64,000 nucleotides of DNA from positions 46,268,501 through 46,332,500 of the forward strand of contig NC_069377.1 in assembly GCF_021730395.1 (NCBI RefSeq). Reading direction: 5' to 3'. Numbering within the stretch: position 1 is the stretch's first letter; each line of letters opens with the position of its first letter. This document shows, piece after piece, positions 1-12,809 of the stretch. A model generated the notes under the pieces. The model saw only the letters and a list, made by a program, of their open reading frames with translations. It did not search any database and had not been told where the DNA came from. This DNA is from Mercenaria mercenaria (taxonomy: Eukaryota > Mollusca > Bivalvia > Venerida > Veneridae). A program made the position numbers and the translations under genes.

Positions 1-121
1 AGGCTAGAAATGCTGATAAAATTTTATAAACAAAATTGTTATTTTTACAGAGAAAATAGTAGCGTGAGCATTTAACCCATTCTAACCTTTATTTCTTTAC
101 AAATGGCATTCTTTTTTTTAA

Positions 122-158
122 AGCGGGGGTGGGGGCGGGTGTATGGGGTGGGGGCGGA
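122..158 (+). other. G-rich tract with G-quadruplex potential
   Basis: The plus strand has runs of five, five, three, four and five G separated by one to five bases. That fits the simple rule for an intramolecular G-quadruplex. There is no gene next to it, so a role is unknown. The rest of 1-870 shows no gene: the short open frames there lack similarity or splice context. Confidence 0.5.
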
Positions 159-875
159 TTTTAGAATATTTTAAGTATCCAATTCTACAGGACAGAACGG
201 TAAAGATGTATTGGACAGTTGGGTTGCTTATTAAGATGTTGGTTGTTTACTAAAAATATCTGTGGTTTTGTGATATACTGCTAAACCTTAGTTACTTAAT
301 GCGACATGGATAGAATCATAAATATTATGCTTGATATGTTATTACTTGTATTTCCATATTGTAGCAAAGACGAAAGTTATATTAATTATTCGGGTAAATC
401 TGTAAGTCAGCGTACCAAGAACTGCTTAATTACAGTAGTAATAATTTGTTGGTTTGAACCAGTTCATTTTACTTAAATGGCAGACTATGGATAATGATGA
501 ATGAAAAACATGTACAAGTTAAGCAGTAAAATAGTCTGACATTAAGTTCTTATGGAAAATCTAACCCGTAACTTAGAGTGCGTAATGTAATTGTCGACAA
601 TGCACCATAATGCAGATTTTAACGAAATACTGTATTGTTTTAATAGATTTAGCGGCGCAATTTCTACAATTTTCACTTATATACTTCAGTTGAAAAAAAA
701 AATGCAAAAATGCAACCCACTTCTGATACTAAGCAATACCGTCGTGAATATAATTCGTGGCAGAGCTCGTGTATTATTACTGTGTTATAGTAACAAAAAG
801 ATGCTGAACGTTATTTTTGCTATGACTTAAAAACAACAATAAAGATGTTATTAGTATAAATATTCATAATCATTT

Positions 876-1110
876 GAACCGCGCCATGGGAAAACCAACA
901 TAGTGGGTGTGCGACCAGCATGGATCCAGACCAGCCTGCGCATCCGCGCAGTCTGGTCAGGATCCATGCTGTTCGCTTTTAAAGCCTATTGGAATTGGAA
1001 AAACTGTTAGCGAACAGCATGGAGTCTGACCAGACTGCGCGGATGCGCAGGCTGGTCTGGATCCATGCTGGTCGCATACCCACTATGTTGGTTTTCCCAT
1101 GGCACGGCTC
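876..1110. repeat. 235-bp palindromic MITE, family A, copy 1
   Basis: The ends are inverted copies of a motif close to GAGCCGTGCCATGAGAAAAC, and almost the whole 235 bp folds back on itself. Each half contains a second, smaller palindrome built around CATGGATCCAGACCAG. A perfect 4-bp target duplication, ATTT (872-875 and 1111-1114), flanks it. Other copies lie at 34650-34884, 45635-45869 and 52927-53144, with a 3' fragment near 49075-49144. The open frame across it is an artefact of the palindrome. Confidence 0.9.
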
Positions 1111-1318
1111 ATTTATACACCTGCGGCCTCGTTTGTATCGACATTTTAATATCTATAATTGGGAACGACGGAACTGATATGGTAATTTCTCTTGTTCTAA
1201 TAATTCAGAGTATCGTTTGACATTTCTACTGTGTATTATTATAAATTACAGCATGAAATCATAGCTTAATGATGCTTAAATGACTTCAAGTGAGGCTGGA
1301 TATAGGTCTAAAAATTGT

Positions 1319-1515
1319 TTGTTTCCTGTATCCCGACCTACCCTAAATTAATGATGTTAGAAATCAACATACTGATGCTCTAAAGATATAAACCTCTTAT
1401 TTGTATTCATTTTCAAGTTTACACAAAAATAATTTCCGAAAAGTCCCACTTAATAAAAAAAATAATAAAAAAAAATACTGACCTACCTCATTTTTTAGCA
1501 TGTTACCGGAAACAA
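1319..1515. repeat. MITE family B, copy 1
   Basis: Terminal inverted repeats of about 12 bp (TTGTTTCCTGTA on the left; the complement of TTGTTTCCGGTAA on the right) bound a non-coding 197-bp element. A longer relative sits at 13164-13492 and shares the interior, including the string GTTAGAAATCAAC. The superfamily is not determined. Confidence 0.75.
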
Positions 1516-4500
1516 ACAATCATTTTACAGGCCATATTATATTATTGTACGCAGTGACAACAATATCTTTTCTCCTAAATTCAAGTAATTGAGTATGTGT
1601 AATCTATTTAAATCAGGAACTACCTAAGGGTGAAACGACAAGTTAATTTAAATTGAAATTTGTTGGTTTGAACCAATTCGTTTTACACTGGTTGCGGAGG
1701 AAGATTCTGCAGATTGAAATCTTGAGGATTTTTCTTCATTACTTTAGTTTGACAGTTTCTACCTATATTCGTTACTCAAATTATGAACATGTTTTATGAA
1801 TTCTGGAGATGTTATCGAAATGATAGAACATGAACACTATAAATGTACTTAGAAATATGATTCTTTTCTTTTTTTTCTTTTTGTACAAATTTACCACAAA
1901 ATCTCGTAAAAAGTTAGCTGTAAAAATTGCAAATCAATTGACATGTAATGAAACAAGAATATTTTTCTAACATACAGTTTGTAGAGTCGTAGTCAGTTAT
2001 TTCAAGCGTTTGGTTTCTGTTGAATAACATACCTATTCAGTTTGGTAATAGGGAATCGATCCTACCAGTTTTCGTCGCGAAGCGAAGCGACGACAATCGA
2101 GGCCGGCCCCTATACGGTAACATGCGATATATACCGAATTAGATATACTATCGAATTAAAAAATATGGTCTTCCGGCACGTGCACACAGCATATGACTTC
2201 GAATTTTTTGGAAGAATACGCTTTTACTTGTGTGTAATAAGCGTCCACATAAGTTGTCCGAACCACAGCGTCTTGCACATCAGTACAAATATGGGCAGTA
2301 TTGCTTTTTTATTCCAAAATCTACCTTTAAATTGATACAAATGAATATTTCTGGGCAAGCTGATAGACTGTAACTATTCCCGATTGAGGCATTGCCTTAT
2401 TTCATATTAGCACGTATATACAAGTACTTAACATCCTATGAGGAGGAAAGCCAACAATTACTGATTTACTTTTATACTTTTATGAACGAGATTTCAGGCT
2501 CAGTTTGTCCACTGATACCCAGTTTGACATTATTGAAGAAAAAAACTTTTAATGAAACGCTGAGGTATCTTGTGGATACTTTAGATATGGACAACCTGTA
2601 ATTTTGAAAACTGGCGAAACACATCAATAAAAAAAGAAATAAAACTTAGCAAAGTTTCTGCTTCAGATTTAGAAGCATCATTTTTTACCTACATAAAACA
2701 ATTGTAGGCCTAAACAAAAATGTATGATAAAAGAGACTTTTATTTAAATTTTTTAACCCCCTCCCCCTTCCATCCCACCTGGATGAGATGTCCCTCGTGC
2801 AACATATTTCGGTGTATGAATATCATTGTAAGGCATAAAATTATGCATATAGTGGTTTTTAGTTAGGCTAGCTTTGTATGATTATGTTATAAGAGGGTAA
2901 TAAGACGGTTGGAGCGCGGAGACTGCTTTCCCTCGGGAGGCATCTCCCTGGAGAGCATACCGGAGCAACTGAACAAAATGCTTGTGTAAATAAAAGAATG
3001 GGTCATATAAATAAAATGTATCATTTAAAGGAGTTCATCACAATATTTTGTGCGCAGCTCAATCGCGCAGCAAGCGATAACAACTGTAAAGTTCAGGATT
3101 CGCCGCCGAAAGTGCATAATTGTCGGATATGCAGCGCACTCGCGCAAAAAATATCGTATGTACTGACAATATAGGTCGTGCATCCATATTTTACCTTTAA
3201 AAGTGATGGTGTTTTATTGGAGGAGTAGTCGTAGGAAGTGCTCGAATCGAATACATTGTGGACAGACAATTTGAAAGTAAACTATTTCGTTCAGTAATGA
3301 TGCAGCCGACTCCAAGTCAAATAAAATTCCAGAAAATCTTAACGTAGATCTATCTCCTTCAAGTTCAAATGTGACTTCCTAAAAATATTGTTATACTTTT
3401 TGTGCCGCATCTCGCATTTCACGTAGTAAGACCAGAGTTATGGCCCTTGACAGTCAAATTGTACATAAAGGGTCTAAACATTTGTGTCGCATGTACCTCA
3501 AAAGTATATGCGCAAAGAGTCATGAAACCACACAAGAATTAAATTCAGCATGCGAAGTTGTGCACCAGTGCTTTTATTTGAGGTTTCACTCAGTAAAAAC
3601 AGATTTATGTCCCTGACGTGGTCAAATATATACGTAAATGGCATGTGAAAGCTTGTGTAGCACGTATCCCAAAAAGTATTTGACCTAGAGGCATGCAACT
3701 TAAAGGAGCATTATTCCGCATGTGAGTAAGAAAATTGGTTAAGAAACTGATAATAACATTGTGCAATATGTTTTGTAAGAAAAAAATGTTCATAATTTTT
3801 ATGTGGGTGGGGTAATGAAAAAATACTTTTGTGGGTGAAGTGAATATTTTTTAATTTTTCTTGAAAACAAGCACGGGTTGATATTATTTTTTTGGTTTAG
3901 ATTTTTTTGTCTTAGTTCTAGCTTACATAATATAAAATTTGGTAAAATTCTGTCCGCTAGATTTTTCAGATAGTTAAGAAATACTTCGTGTTTTTCTCAG
4001 TTTCAGATACTTTCGACATCTGTCAAGAGTAATTTTTCTGAGTTAATATATCTATATGTTGAAATTTTATGCATAGTTATAGCGGTTTTATTAATTGTGA
4101 TGCATAAACAGTAACATCAGAGTGAAACTTTGAATAAATAGTTGTTTGAAGTAGTTTTATTATGACATGTATGTGTTGTTTCTTCAGACAAAAATACCGA
4201 TTTGGTGTTCTTAATAAACTTTAAATATTGAAAAAAGAAGCATGGGTACCTATCATTTTTATTTTTTATTTTAACTTGTCATACACCAATCTATAAATAT
4301 GCAAAGTTACAAAAAATTCTGTCCGCTAGAAATAATTGTGAAAAACATCTTTAAACGCTGTGTACACTTTTCAAGTGTCTACACCCTGGTTAATGGTGGC
4401 ATCACAGAAATACAACATACTTCCCTACCCATAGAGCATGTACAAACAATTACGTGTAATTAAACAAACCTTGAAAATATAAATGTTGCAATGTAAAACC

Positions 4501-4713
4501 TTTTACAAAAATTTAAAAACTATCACCTGCTGCTAAGCCTGCTATCGCATACAAAACAGTTATCAAAAAATTTAAAACAATGACACGAAGTCACTGAAAT
4601 ACAGTGCCTTAAGATTTTTTTGTAAAGCCTTATTTAAAGCATAAATTTGTAAAACAAACTTATACCATCAAATAATGGTAATGAATAATTATACTTTTCC
4701 AATTCCTTTTCAG
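1516..4713. other. Intergenic, no gene seen
   Basis: No exon with recognisable product was found. About 3330-3800 holds a degenerate repeat with phrases such as AGAGTTATGGCCCTTGA that recur in clam tandem elements. The string AATTCTGTCCGCTAGA occurs near 3945 and again near 4315. A 29-bp phrase near 446-474 (start ATTTGTTGGTTTGAACCA) recurs near 1659-1687. The 5' untranslated exon and promoter of the sulfotransferase probably lie somewhere in this stretch, because its ATG exon starts at a splice acceptor. Confidence 0.5.
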
Positions 4714-4727
4714 ACACGTGATCTAAC

Positions 4728-7700
4728 ATGTGGAATTCTGTAACCGGAAGTAACAAAACAAAACGAACGTTACGAATATTGATTGTAACTTCCGTTACAG
4801 TGTGTATATTTGTGATATATGTAAAACGGAGTAAAACATTTAGTGATTATAACGAGTTTTATCCAGTATCTAGAAATATGACTAATGTAATGGCAAACGT
4901 TAGTAGTATATCTCCTTATTCAAAAGGAAATTTCAAACCCGACGACGTAAACGTTACCTCAGAAAGGGCACGTGCAGCTGTTACCAAACAATTAACCGCC
5001 GTAGGATATGGCTCAAATAAAAGAAACACACTCCAAACGTTACTCAACTCAGAATTTGAACTTAGAGACATTAACAGTTCTGAAATCACGACTTTAACAA
5101 GTGTGACAAATGCAACAGAAAAAGAACAAGGGATAAATTGGAGGAATATGTATTCAACAGAGGACCCTGCGTCTACAGAAGTGCCTTCACGTGGTGTACA
5201 TGTATATTCAAATAGAAAGGACAAAGCCAACAGGAAGCTCCCAATCTTTTCAAGAAAAACTGACTCGGATAGTGTAGTTAATTGGAGCAAGTTTCAGCAT
5301 ATATCGTTCAGACAGAAAGCAAGACAGAAAGCAATGCAAAGAATGCCATTAGATTTACCCTATTTTCAGACGTTTGACAAAGCTGCCTATGATATTATGA
5401 ACATGGTAAGTAACAAATTATGAAATCACTTTCTACAAGTACGCAACAATTTCATGTTTCCGTTTGGTCCCGTACAAGATCATAGATGGGCCGGTAGCAA
5501 ATACGACATTATCAAGGATCTATCACTCGGCAAAATGTGAAAATGTGCGTATCTACAATTTAATAACCAAACTGCACCTCTATGTTAAGCATTCTGATTG
5601 TATAGATAAATTAATCGAAAAGGTCCGTTACCAAATTACCATTGGTTTTGACATTTTGATTCCTCATCGACCTGAGAATACCGCGAACAGCTGTGAGACT
5701 TTTTATCATAAATCATATGCAATGCTTAATAACTTTTCAGAAACCCATAACCTTTGACCCGGCTTTCAAGAATCCGTGCTGGAGAGGTGGAGACAGGTCG
5801 ACGCCTCTAAATGATGGAACCCTACACTGTTTGCCTTATTTCTATCTCATTGGTAAGTAAAGTTCTCAGTCAGTTAACAGCTATTTGTTCAAGTCCTTCT
5901 CAGTATGCAGAATTATTTCATAAGAGGAAGTCGATTGTTCTGCCAAGGTCACGATGATACCTGCAGATGGGCATCTGGGATTGTCCCTACAAGTGAAGAT
6001 TGAAAGTCTTCATTGTCGACAACAAGCAGTCTGGGGAAAATCTGCTGCTTCACATATGTCTAGTGTTGGTTACGGATGAAGTTACCACAGTAAACTAGTG
6101 CAGTCAATTTTTGTACCTTTGTTTGTTCGTTACAGTCATTGGCTGTATCAAATTCTTTTGTATATTTTAGAGCATTCGTTCGTTTTCTTGTGCATATTCA
6201 AAATTATTCTTTTAAAAGTTCATGTTATGTCGGATTTTATGTGATACGCGGGTTATTCCGATTTTTATTTTCTCTTGCTCATTGTTACATTAGTGTTTTT
6301 ACATTTGGTTATATTGCATATTGACGATGGAGTGTTAATTCTTTTTGTGTGTAAATCAAGCGTACTATCATTTTCTTATTCAAGTCGATTTGTTGTTCAT
6401 AGCCAGACATAATAATCACCATAAAACTGATATAACTGTACTTGCATACATTTATCAGGTGTGAAGAAAAGCGGCACCACAGATTTATTCTCAAGAATTC
6501 AGAGACATGCGGAATTCTGCAAGCCTTTATTTTCGAAAGAGTCACAATGGTTTGCAAGGATTAGATTCGGCATCAATGCTCGTTCTCTTACGAACAACAA
6601 CATGCGGTGTATGTACATGTACACTGTTTCCATGATTTTATGTGCAAATCCTGTTTGAGCCATTTTAACCCTTATCATGCTGGATACGATTTATTCTGCC
6701 TTTGCGACCAGTGTAGACCATGATCAGCCTGCACATCCGTGCAGTCTGATCATGATTTGCACTGTTCGCTATTCAGTCAGTATCGTTTGGTAAACACCCC
6801 TTTTAACAGTTAATGGTATTGTCCAAATTGAAAGATGGACAAGTTCATTATAGAAATTTAGCAGGCTAAGGGTTAAAATCTCCTTGTGTTCATTATTCGA
6901 TGTTACAACGATACAATACCGTGGCGGTACGACACGATGGCACAGCTTGAGATCACAATAGTACAATGGTAGTTGAAATATCACGCTTCTAAATGAGGCG
7001 TCTTCGTACCTACATGCTGTCCTAATAAACGTCGTGTCATCGTCTGGCGATGCAAAAAAGTGACAATTGCATATTGGCCCTATTGTCGAAATGAAAACAT
7101 TTTGCAATATATGTTTAGGCTTTGCAAGTTTGTTAGATATTATATTATGTAAATATTATACAATAATTCTGTCATCTACTAGTAGTCAGTGGACAAAGAC
7201 TGCACTATCTAAATGACTGCTAAAATTAGTGTCGGTCGTACAAACTATTTATTTATTATATAAGGAATACTATTTAATGTAGTGTGACCTTTATCGGCCT
7301 AGACTTGGTGGAGAGATGCATTATACACATATGCCGTGGGCTAGACTGGAAACAATATTGTTCCATCCATTCCAGGAGGAGTCTATCGGCGACTACTCTA
7401 GTAAAATAAGAAGCCTTTACCTTTTTCACCACTGAAACAATATCGAGGAAACACTGGTGTATGACCACTATAAGTAATTGACATGATAATGTAAAACTGA
7501 TAAAAGAATTCACAGAGAATATTTATAATGAAGTGATTTACTTGTCCTTTTCAGCCATAATACAAAGAGGCATTGACCCAAGGAAAGTAGAATTCTTTAT
7601 CTCGCTGTTTGACAAAGCAGCCAGGTGTATATCATTCAGTCCATCAACAAGAAGACGCAATGACTCTCTTCGTTATAAAATGGTAACAGGTAACTATGCA

Positions 7701-10700
7701 ACGTATTTTGAAAAGCTACCTTTTTCTTAATTCTGCCTCAGAGTGCCAGAGTTTTGTTTTAATCTTGTCATTGATGTCTGTATGTTTGCCACAAATTAGC
7801 ACCGTAGGCCTAAGCTTTTTGATTTCAAACAACAATTGCAATTCTTAGAACTATTGGTAAAGGTTTTTCTTTGTTGCCAAAGGTCAAATAGAAGATAGTC
7901 GTTGCCCGCATTTTAACTTCTGGGCTAAAAGTCAATGCCAAGTGCCTTGTATGTATGTATGTATGTATACGTGAAAGATCAAATGCGCAATGTCTAACTG
8001 GCTTAATGTACATTCTAAGTTAACATTATGCATCCAGAAATAAGTGTTGTTTTTCTTCTGTATAGCTGAAGCAAGTCCATCTACATTCCATATGCATACA
8101 AACTGGGAGCGGTTGCCAGGCAATGAGAACTTAACCGAGCCGCGTTACACCAACTTTCATTTCATCAAACATATTACGCCCAACGTTAAAATTATCATCC
8201 TGTTTAGAGATCCCGCAACAAGGTGAGTATATAATGTAACAGTATGTGACAACAGTTAAAGTAAAATGACTGAAAGAAGAGAGCCGATTAGAAACATACA
8301 AGCCACAAAAGAAGTGTATTTTATATGTGCATGTACAGTTTTATACGTGCATGTACATTTTTAGCTCACCTGTCACAGGGTGAGCTTTTGTGATCGCCCT
8401 TCGTCCGTCGTACGTCGTCCGTCCGTCCACAATTTCTTGTGAACACGATATAGACCACATTTTGCAATCAATTTTATTCAAACTTGCACACATGAATTTT
8501 TATCTGGGTCATGTGGGATCAAAAACAAGGTCACCAGGTCAAATCAAAGAATAAGCTTGTTTACACTCTAGGGTGGGGGGGGCACATTTTTTATTCAATC
8601 TTCATACAACATGGTCAGAATGTTTGTTATCATGAAGTCTTGGATGATTTTAAATCTGTGTCACGTGGGATCAAATTCTAGGTCACACGGTCAAATCAAG
8701 GAAAAGCTTGTTTACACTCTACAGGCCGCTATTTTGCTCCTATCTTCCCGAAACTTTGTCAGAGTGTTTGTTTTTATGAAATTTTGGACAAGTTCGAATC
8801 TGGGTCATGTGGGGTAAAAAACTAGGTCACTAGGTCAAATCAAAGAAAATGCTTGTTTGCACTCGAGAGACCACGTTTTCTGGTCCAATCTTAATGAAAA
8901 TTGGTCAGAATATTTGTCTCCATGAAATCACTAGGTAAAACATGTTTACACTGTTATGGTGTGTTACTCAGGTGAGCGACCTAGGACCATCTTGGCCCTC
9001 TTGTTTATTTATACCTGCAGGTACATTTTTATTTATACCTGCATGAACGTTTTTGTACCTGCAAGTACAATTTTATTACTACATGGTGTATCTGTTCACT
9101 TTTACCCAAACGGTACGCAATATGTAAGACTGTATTTTCTCCTTTTTGCACTTCGCCTTAGCTTTATGCCTAAGTTTTATGTTCACTGTAATATTTCAAC
9201 ATTGTACAGACTTTATTCGGACTTCTTGCACACCACCGGTGGACGGTATGGTAGGTCTTCGCCTGAAGTGTTTCACAGAGATGTTACAGAGTTGATAAAG
9301 GCTTATAAAGGTTGTTTCCGCCGCTTTTCACAGAGGAGATGCGTATATAATAATACCTTGAAACAGGAACTCCGTTGGGTAAGTCGTCAGAAATAATGTC
9401 CATTACTTAAATGGAATATTCACTTGTCATTTTAACGCAACAATGATTATATGTTTTAAAGGTGTTTTAGCAGAAATTAAATATCTCCCTCTAGATTAAG
9501 AATTTAAACACGAGATCTCAATTCATTTTAGAGTATGATTGTAGGTATACACACTTCAAGCAGGTTTTAGACAATAAGTACGAATCATACATCGAGAATT
9601 AGATTCGTTTTGTACTATAATTGTAGACAATAAACCTTAAACACGAGAATGCAATTCATTTAGACTATAAGTGTTGATTATATATTTTAAACATGGGAAT
9701 TTATTCATTTTATACACTTAAAATTTTAACACGAGAATCCAATTCATGTCTATGAATGTCGACAATATACTTTTAAAAACGAGAATTGATTCACTTTTGA
9801 CAACGGATTAGGGATATATACTTTAAACATGAGAAATTAATTCATTTTAGACCTCTGAATTTGTAGAATATAACAAATTTTGTGTATGTGCGTTCATTGC
9901 AAATCGTCAAGAAAAGTGAGGAAGGTCGTATTTTTCTACGGCGCTAAATAAAAAAAGTATCGTCCAGGATCTTAATTCATGCTTTTCGAAAACTTTACAA
10001 AACCGCATTTCATTCTTCGACGGCAGAATAAGCGCCTTTGTTTAATTAAATACCCTAGCAACAAAATACCATCGTCAGCATCCATATTTACAGTATTCCA
10101 GATATATTTGCGTTTACATGCTCTGCTATTAGATTTCTTTTCGAAATTCCAACTACATGTTCTGCTTGTTGTATATGTGAAAAGACATTTAGTTAAATGT
10201 GTTACAGGTTGGTCTGCTTTAATCTGTTTTCAGAAACGCACAAGATTGGCTGAAAGTTTTAATGCTGGGTTTTATGCTGTGCTGATGAGAGACTTGTTAG
10301 AAGTGTTCGGAAAAGCTCAGGTTTTACCAGTTTTAATGACTGATTATATCGCAAAGATGGAGGAGACACTCAGAAATGTATTCAGTTTCCTCGATATGTG
10401 TAAGTAACTTTAATAAATCTTTCTTTATCTTGTAATTTAGTGTTTTTTGATACTTTATTGGTCTTCGTGACTATGTAGTAAAACCACGCCGAGGTTGTTG
10501 ATACGGTACATGCCATTCTACCCAGGCTCAAACTACTCAACGAAGTCGACTCGAGCGTGATCTATTTTTGTTCGCTTCTTAATCGAAAAACAAAATATAT
10601 ACATCTAATAGTTATTTACAGGAAACATTTTCTATCCTGTTTACGAAAGTTTGTGGAAGTCAAGATTTTGAATACTTGCAAATATTTTTAAAACAACAAA

Positions 10701-11112
10701 GCTCAGAATGAAACGCTTTCAGGTAGGCGTTTGACCGTCTTGAAGTTGCTGGTTTGAGTCCCGATGCGAACGGATTTTAGCCACAGTGTCTGCAATTCCT
10801 TATTGGATCGCAAATACTGGCTTGGAATCCAAGAAGATAAACGTTCTATCAAAAATGTAACAGAAAACGATATTTACAATATTTATCATATACTGTTTAA
10901 AAATATCACACATATCATTTTTTTCAGCCGCAGTGAACTCAATAACAATGCGACGAATGTTAAAAACTGATCCGCAAAATGTTTCAAAAAAGAAAAAGGC
11001 AGGAGCGATGCTAGACAAGACCAGGGATATGCTTTACGACTTTTATAGACCTTACAACGAAGATATGGCAGCGCTTATGAACGACACCCGATATTTGTTT
11101 CCAAAGACGTAG
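4728..11112 (+). CDS. CHST15: CHST15-like Golgi carbohydrate sulfotransferase, 8 coding exons
   Basis: Exons: 4728-5405, 5741-5852, 6459-6608, 7555-7689, 8066-8222, 9210-9378, 10234-10399 and 10928-11112. All junctions are GT/AG and in phase; the total is 1752 nt, or 583 aa (human CHST15 is 561 aa). Residues 14-31 form a single hydrophobic segment after a basic N-terminus, as in a type II Golgi protein. A variable stem follows. The PAPS 5'-phosphosulfate loop is GVKKSGTTDLF (264-274). The 3'-phosphate motif is FRDPATRLYSDF (405-416). Downstream, CVYNNTL and FYRPYN match the GalNAc4S-6ST family closely. The expected reaction is transfer of sulfate from PAPS to a glycosaminoglycan or related glycan; the exact acceptor is inferred only. 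The ATG lies 14 nt after an AG acceptor (4711-4713), so a 5' non-coding exon must exist upstream. Repeats occupy introns 3, 5 and 6. Confidence 0.93.
6665..6876. repeat. TTAA-ended MITE (family C), copy 1, in intron 3
   Basis: The element begins TTAACCCTTA and ends TAAGGGTTAA, with TTAA at both tips. This is what piggyBac-like or Kolobok-like insertion would leave. A second copy of the same length lies at 38593-38805 and shares the interior phrase CTGCCTTTGCGACCAGTG. It is non-coding. Confidence 0.8.
8363..9002 (-). mobile_element. Hairpin-bounded non-coding element (E class), in intron 5
   Basis: On the minus strand the element begins with AACAAGAG and a hairpin close to GGGCCAAGATGGTCC (8984-8998). 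It carries several roughly 125-150 bp units rich in the phrase TGACCTAGTTTTTGA, then a run of CGGACGGACGACG-type sequence. It ends in a perfect 8-bp hairpin, AGCTCACC/GGTGAGCT (8363-8386). It has no coding capacity. The same plan recurs at 12810-14475, 17037-18614, 18627-19690 and 60122-62400. Confidence 0.75.
9485..9860. repeat. Degenerate tandem repeat of about 63 bp, in intron 6
   Basis: About six copies of a unit containing TTTAAACACGAGAATCCAAT, ATTCATTTTAGAC and GACAATATA can be aligned by eye. Copies differ by substitutions and small gaps, so the array is old. Confidence 0.65.
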
Positions 11113-12225
11113 CCTGTTTTAACAAGCGTTGGAATCCATAAAAAAGTGCCATTATTGTCAGACTGAGTGCATATTGTTTTATTGCAGTTTTCCTCTACCA
11201 TTTTTTTTAATTTAGATACGATGTTGTGTATACATATGTAAATGTATATTAGTTTGACAAAGAAGTAACACGTGTGGACGGGGACAGTTGGACCGCCGGC
11301 ATGTCGAAAAAGAATTTTTGAAACCAAAAGGAGATGATTTATCTCTATGCAGTTTCCATAGAGTATGAGCCAAAAAACTAAAATGGGTTTCTGTTCACGA
11401 CAAATGACACCTAAACGACAGAAACCCGAGACACATGTCGCATTTACAAGGGCGGTAGTTGTCGCAAGTAGGAGGCTGCAAGTGTCGTTGGATCCTCTGG
11501 TTCCTCACTGGTGCTTGACGATAGAGATTAGAAGGCTCTGGGAGATTTTTTTACTCGTGGTTGCATGTTGTCTCGACGTCAGCACGAAGCAAATCTTCTT
11601 TCGAAAACATTGCCTTTTTAGGACCACACTCTCCAGCAATTAGTCTGGACACCGACGGCTGCATCCCAGTTATCATCATGGTCTACAACCGGCGATGCCC
11701 TTGGCCTTCTCTGTGAAATACATGCTCTGGAGGTCGACAGTAATAAAATTGAGGGAGTCTAAAAGCCTTGATGCAATCAAACATTTGCTAACAGGTGATC
11801 TCCCATTCGGCAGACAGTGAAAAGTTTTTGCTCGATTAACTGCCACCATTTTTTATATGATCTTATTTATTATTTTATTATATATATTTTTATGATTAAA
11901 TTATTAGAGTATTTGAATGAAATATATCTGGTATTTTACTACGAAACGACAAAATGTGTAACGTTTAGTAAAAACATGAAATTAAAAGATTCTTAGTTTG
12001 TTCTACCTGTAAGATCAAAATATTTTTTTACTCGTGGATGCACTACTTGTGTGGCTTCATATAGATACAAATATTTCGATCTTACACTGAAAGTAAAGTC
12101 TTTATAAACTACATGTTTTACAAACTACAAGAGTCAGAAAATAAAAGGAAAAGAAATATTGAAATATAGTACTCGACGATTTTCATCTTGTCTCAGTACA
12201 CAATTCAGTAAAGTCCTTAATATCA
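11113..12225. other. Intergenic, no gene seen
   Basis: This is the 3' flank of the sulfotransferase gene. A possible AATAAA for that gene lies near 11741, giving a 3' UTR of about 630 nt if used. The 92-aa frame at 11365-11643 has no recognisable domain and no splice context. Nothing else was recognised. Confidence 0.5.
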
Positions 12226-12715
12226 TTATCTAGCAGCAACTAAAAGGGGTCAAGCGCAATCATATGAACAAACTTGAGAGAGGACCTTGTCAGGATGCTA
12301 CAGACTGTCCAATAGGGAGAGCTCAGATCTACGGATCGCAAGGTCGCGAGTTCGATCCCCGGGCGAGGCATATATTCTCAGTATCGATTTAATAATATAC
12401 ATTATGTGAAGAGTCATTACGTCCTCCACCTCTGAAACATGCGGATTAGTTGGCAGTTACTTGCGGAGAACAGGATAATGCTGGAACAGAATCCAGAAAT
12501 ACTGGTCAGGTTAAGTTAACTGCCTACCGTTACCTGTCTGAAATACTGTTCATAAACAGCACTAAACCCATAACAAACAAACACACGGACCAAGTTTGGT
12601 GTAAATCTGACTAGTAGTTTCAGGAAATTTACGTAAAGTTTAGACGATGAATGCCGGATCATCTACTTCTATCCCTACCCTGAATGAAAATTTGGTTCAG
12701 GTGAGCTAAAATATT
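12226..12715 (+). repeat. Remnant of H-class tandem element interrupted by a SINE
   Basis: Sequence at 12236-12300 (including GAGAGAGGACCTTGTCAGGATGC) matches the unit of the 35828-37938 array. Sequence at 12588-12715 matches the end of that array, including GACTAGTAGTTTCAG and the closing CAGGTGAGCTAAAA. The SINE at about 12300-12587 lies exactly between these halves, so it inserted into an older element copy. Confidence 0.7.
12300..12587 (+). repeat. tRNA-derived SINE (family 1), plus strand
   Basis: The head shows tRNA-like sequence, with CTACGGATCGCAAGG followed by a B-box-like GAGTTCGATCCCCGG near 12347-12362. The body contains GGCAGTTACTTGCGGAGAAC. The tail is GCACTAAACCCATAACAAAC followed by CAAA repeats. 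Minus-strand relatives lie at 32160-32490 (near full length), 39070-39241 (3' part) and about 50008-50228 (decayed). The CTACGGATC core suggests a tRNA-Arg-like ancestor, which is an inference. Confidence 0.8.
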
Positions 12716-12809
12716 GTGGTAGGCAGACCATCTATCTAAACAATAGCTCACCCTGAAAAGCTGGGAAATAAATGCCTGAAGTTTTAGATCAGTGGAGTAG
12801 ACTTTAAAG

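Noticed and set aside
989-1177. Open frames across family A MITEs as proteins
   Set aside because: The same peptide-like strings ([18 protein letters not shown] type) recur wherever the MITE occurs, and result from the palindrome.
2042-2335. 97-aa frame as a gene
   Set aside because: No domain, no splice partners and low-complexity AT-rich surroundings; a local hairpin near 2072-2094 explains the odd GC patch.
11365-11643. 92-aa frame downstream of the sulfotransferase
   Set aside because: Likely lies in the 3' UTR or flank; no domain and no supporting signals.
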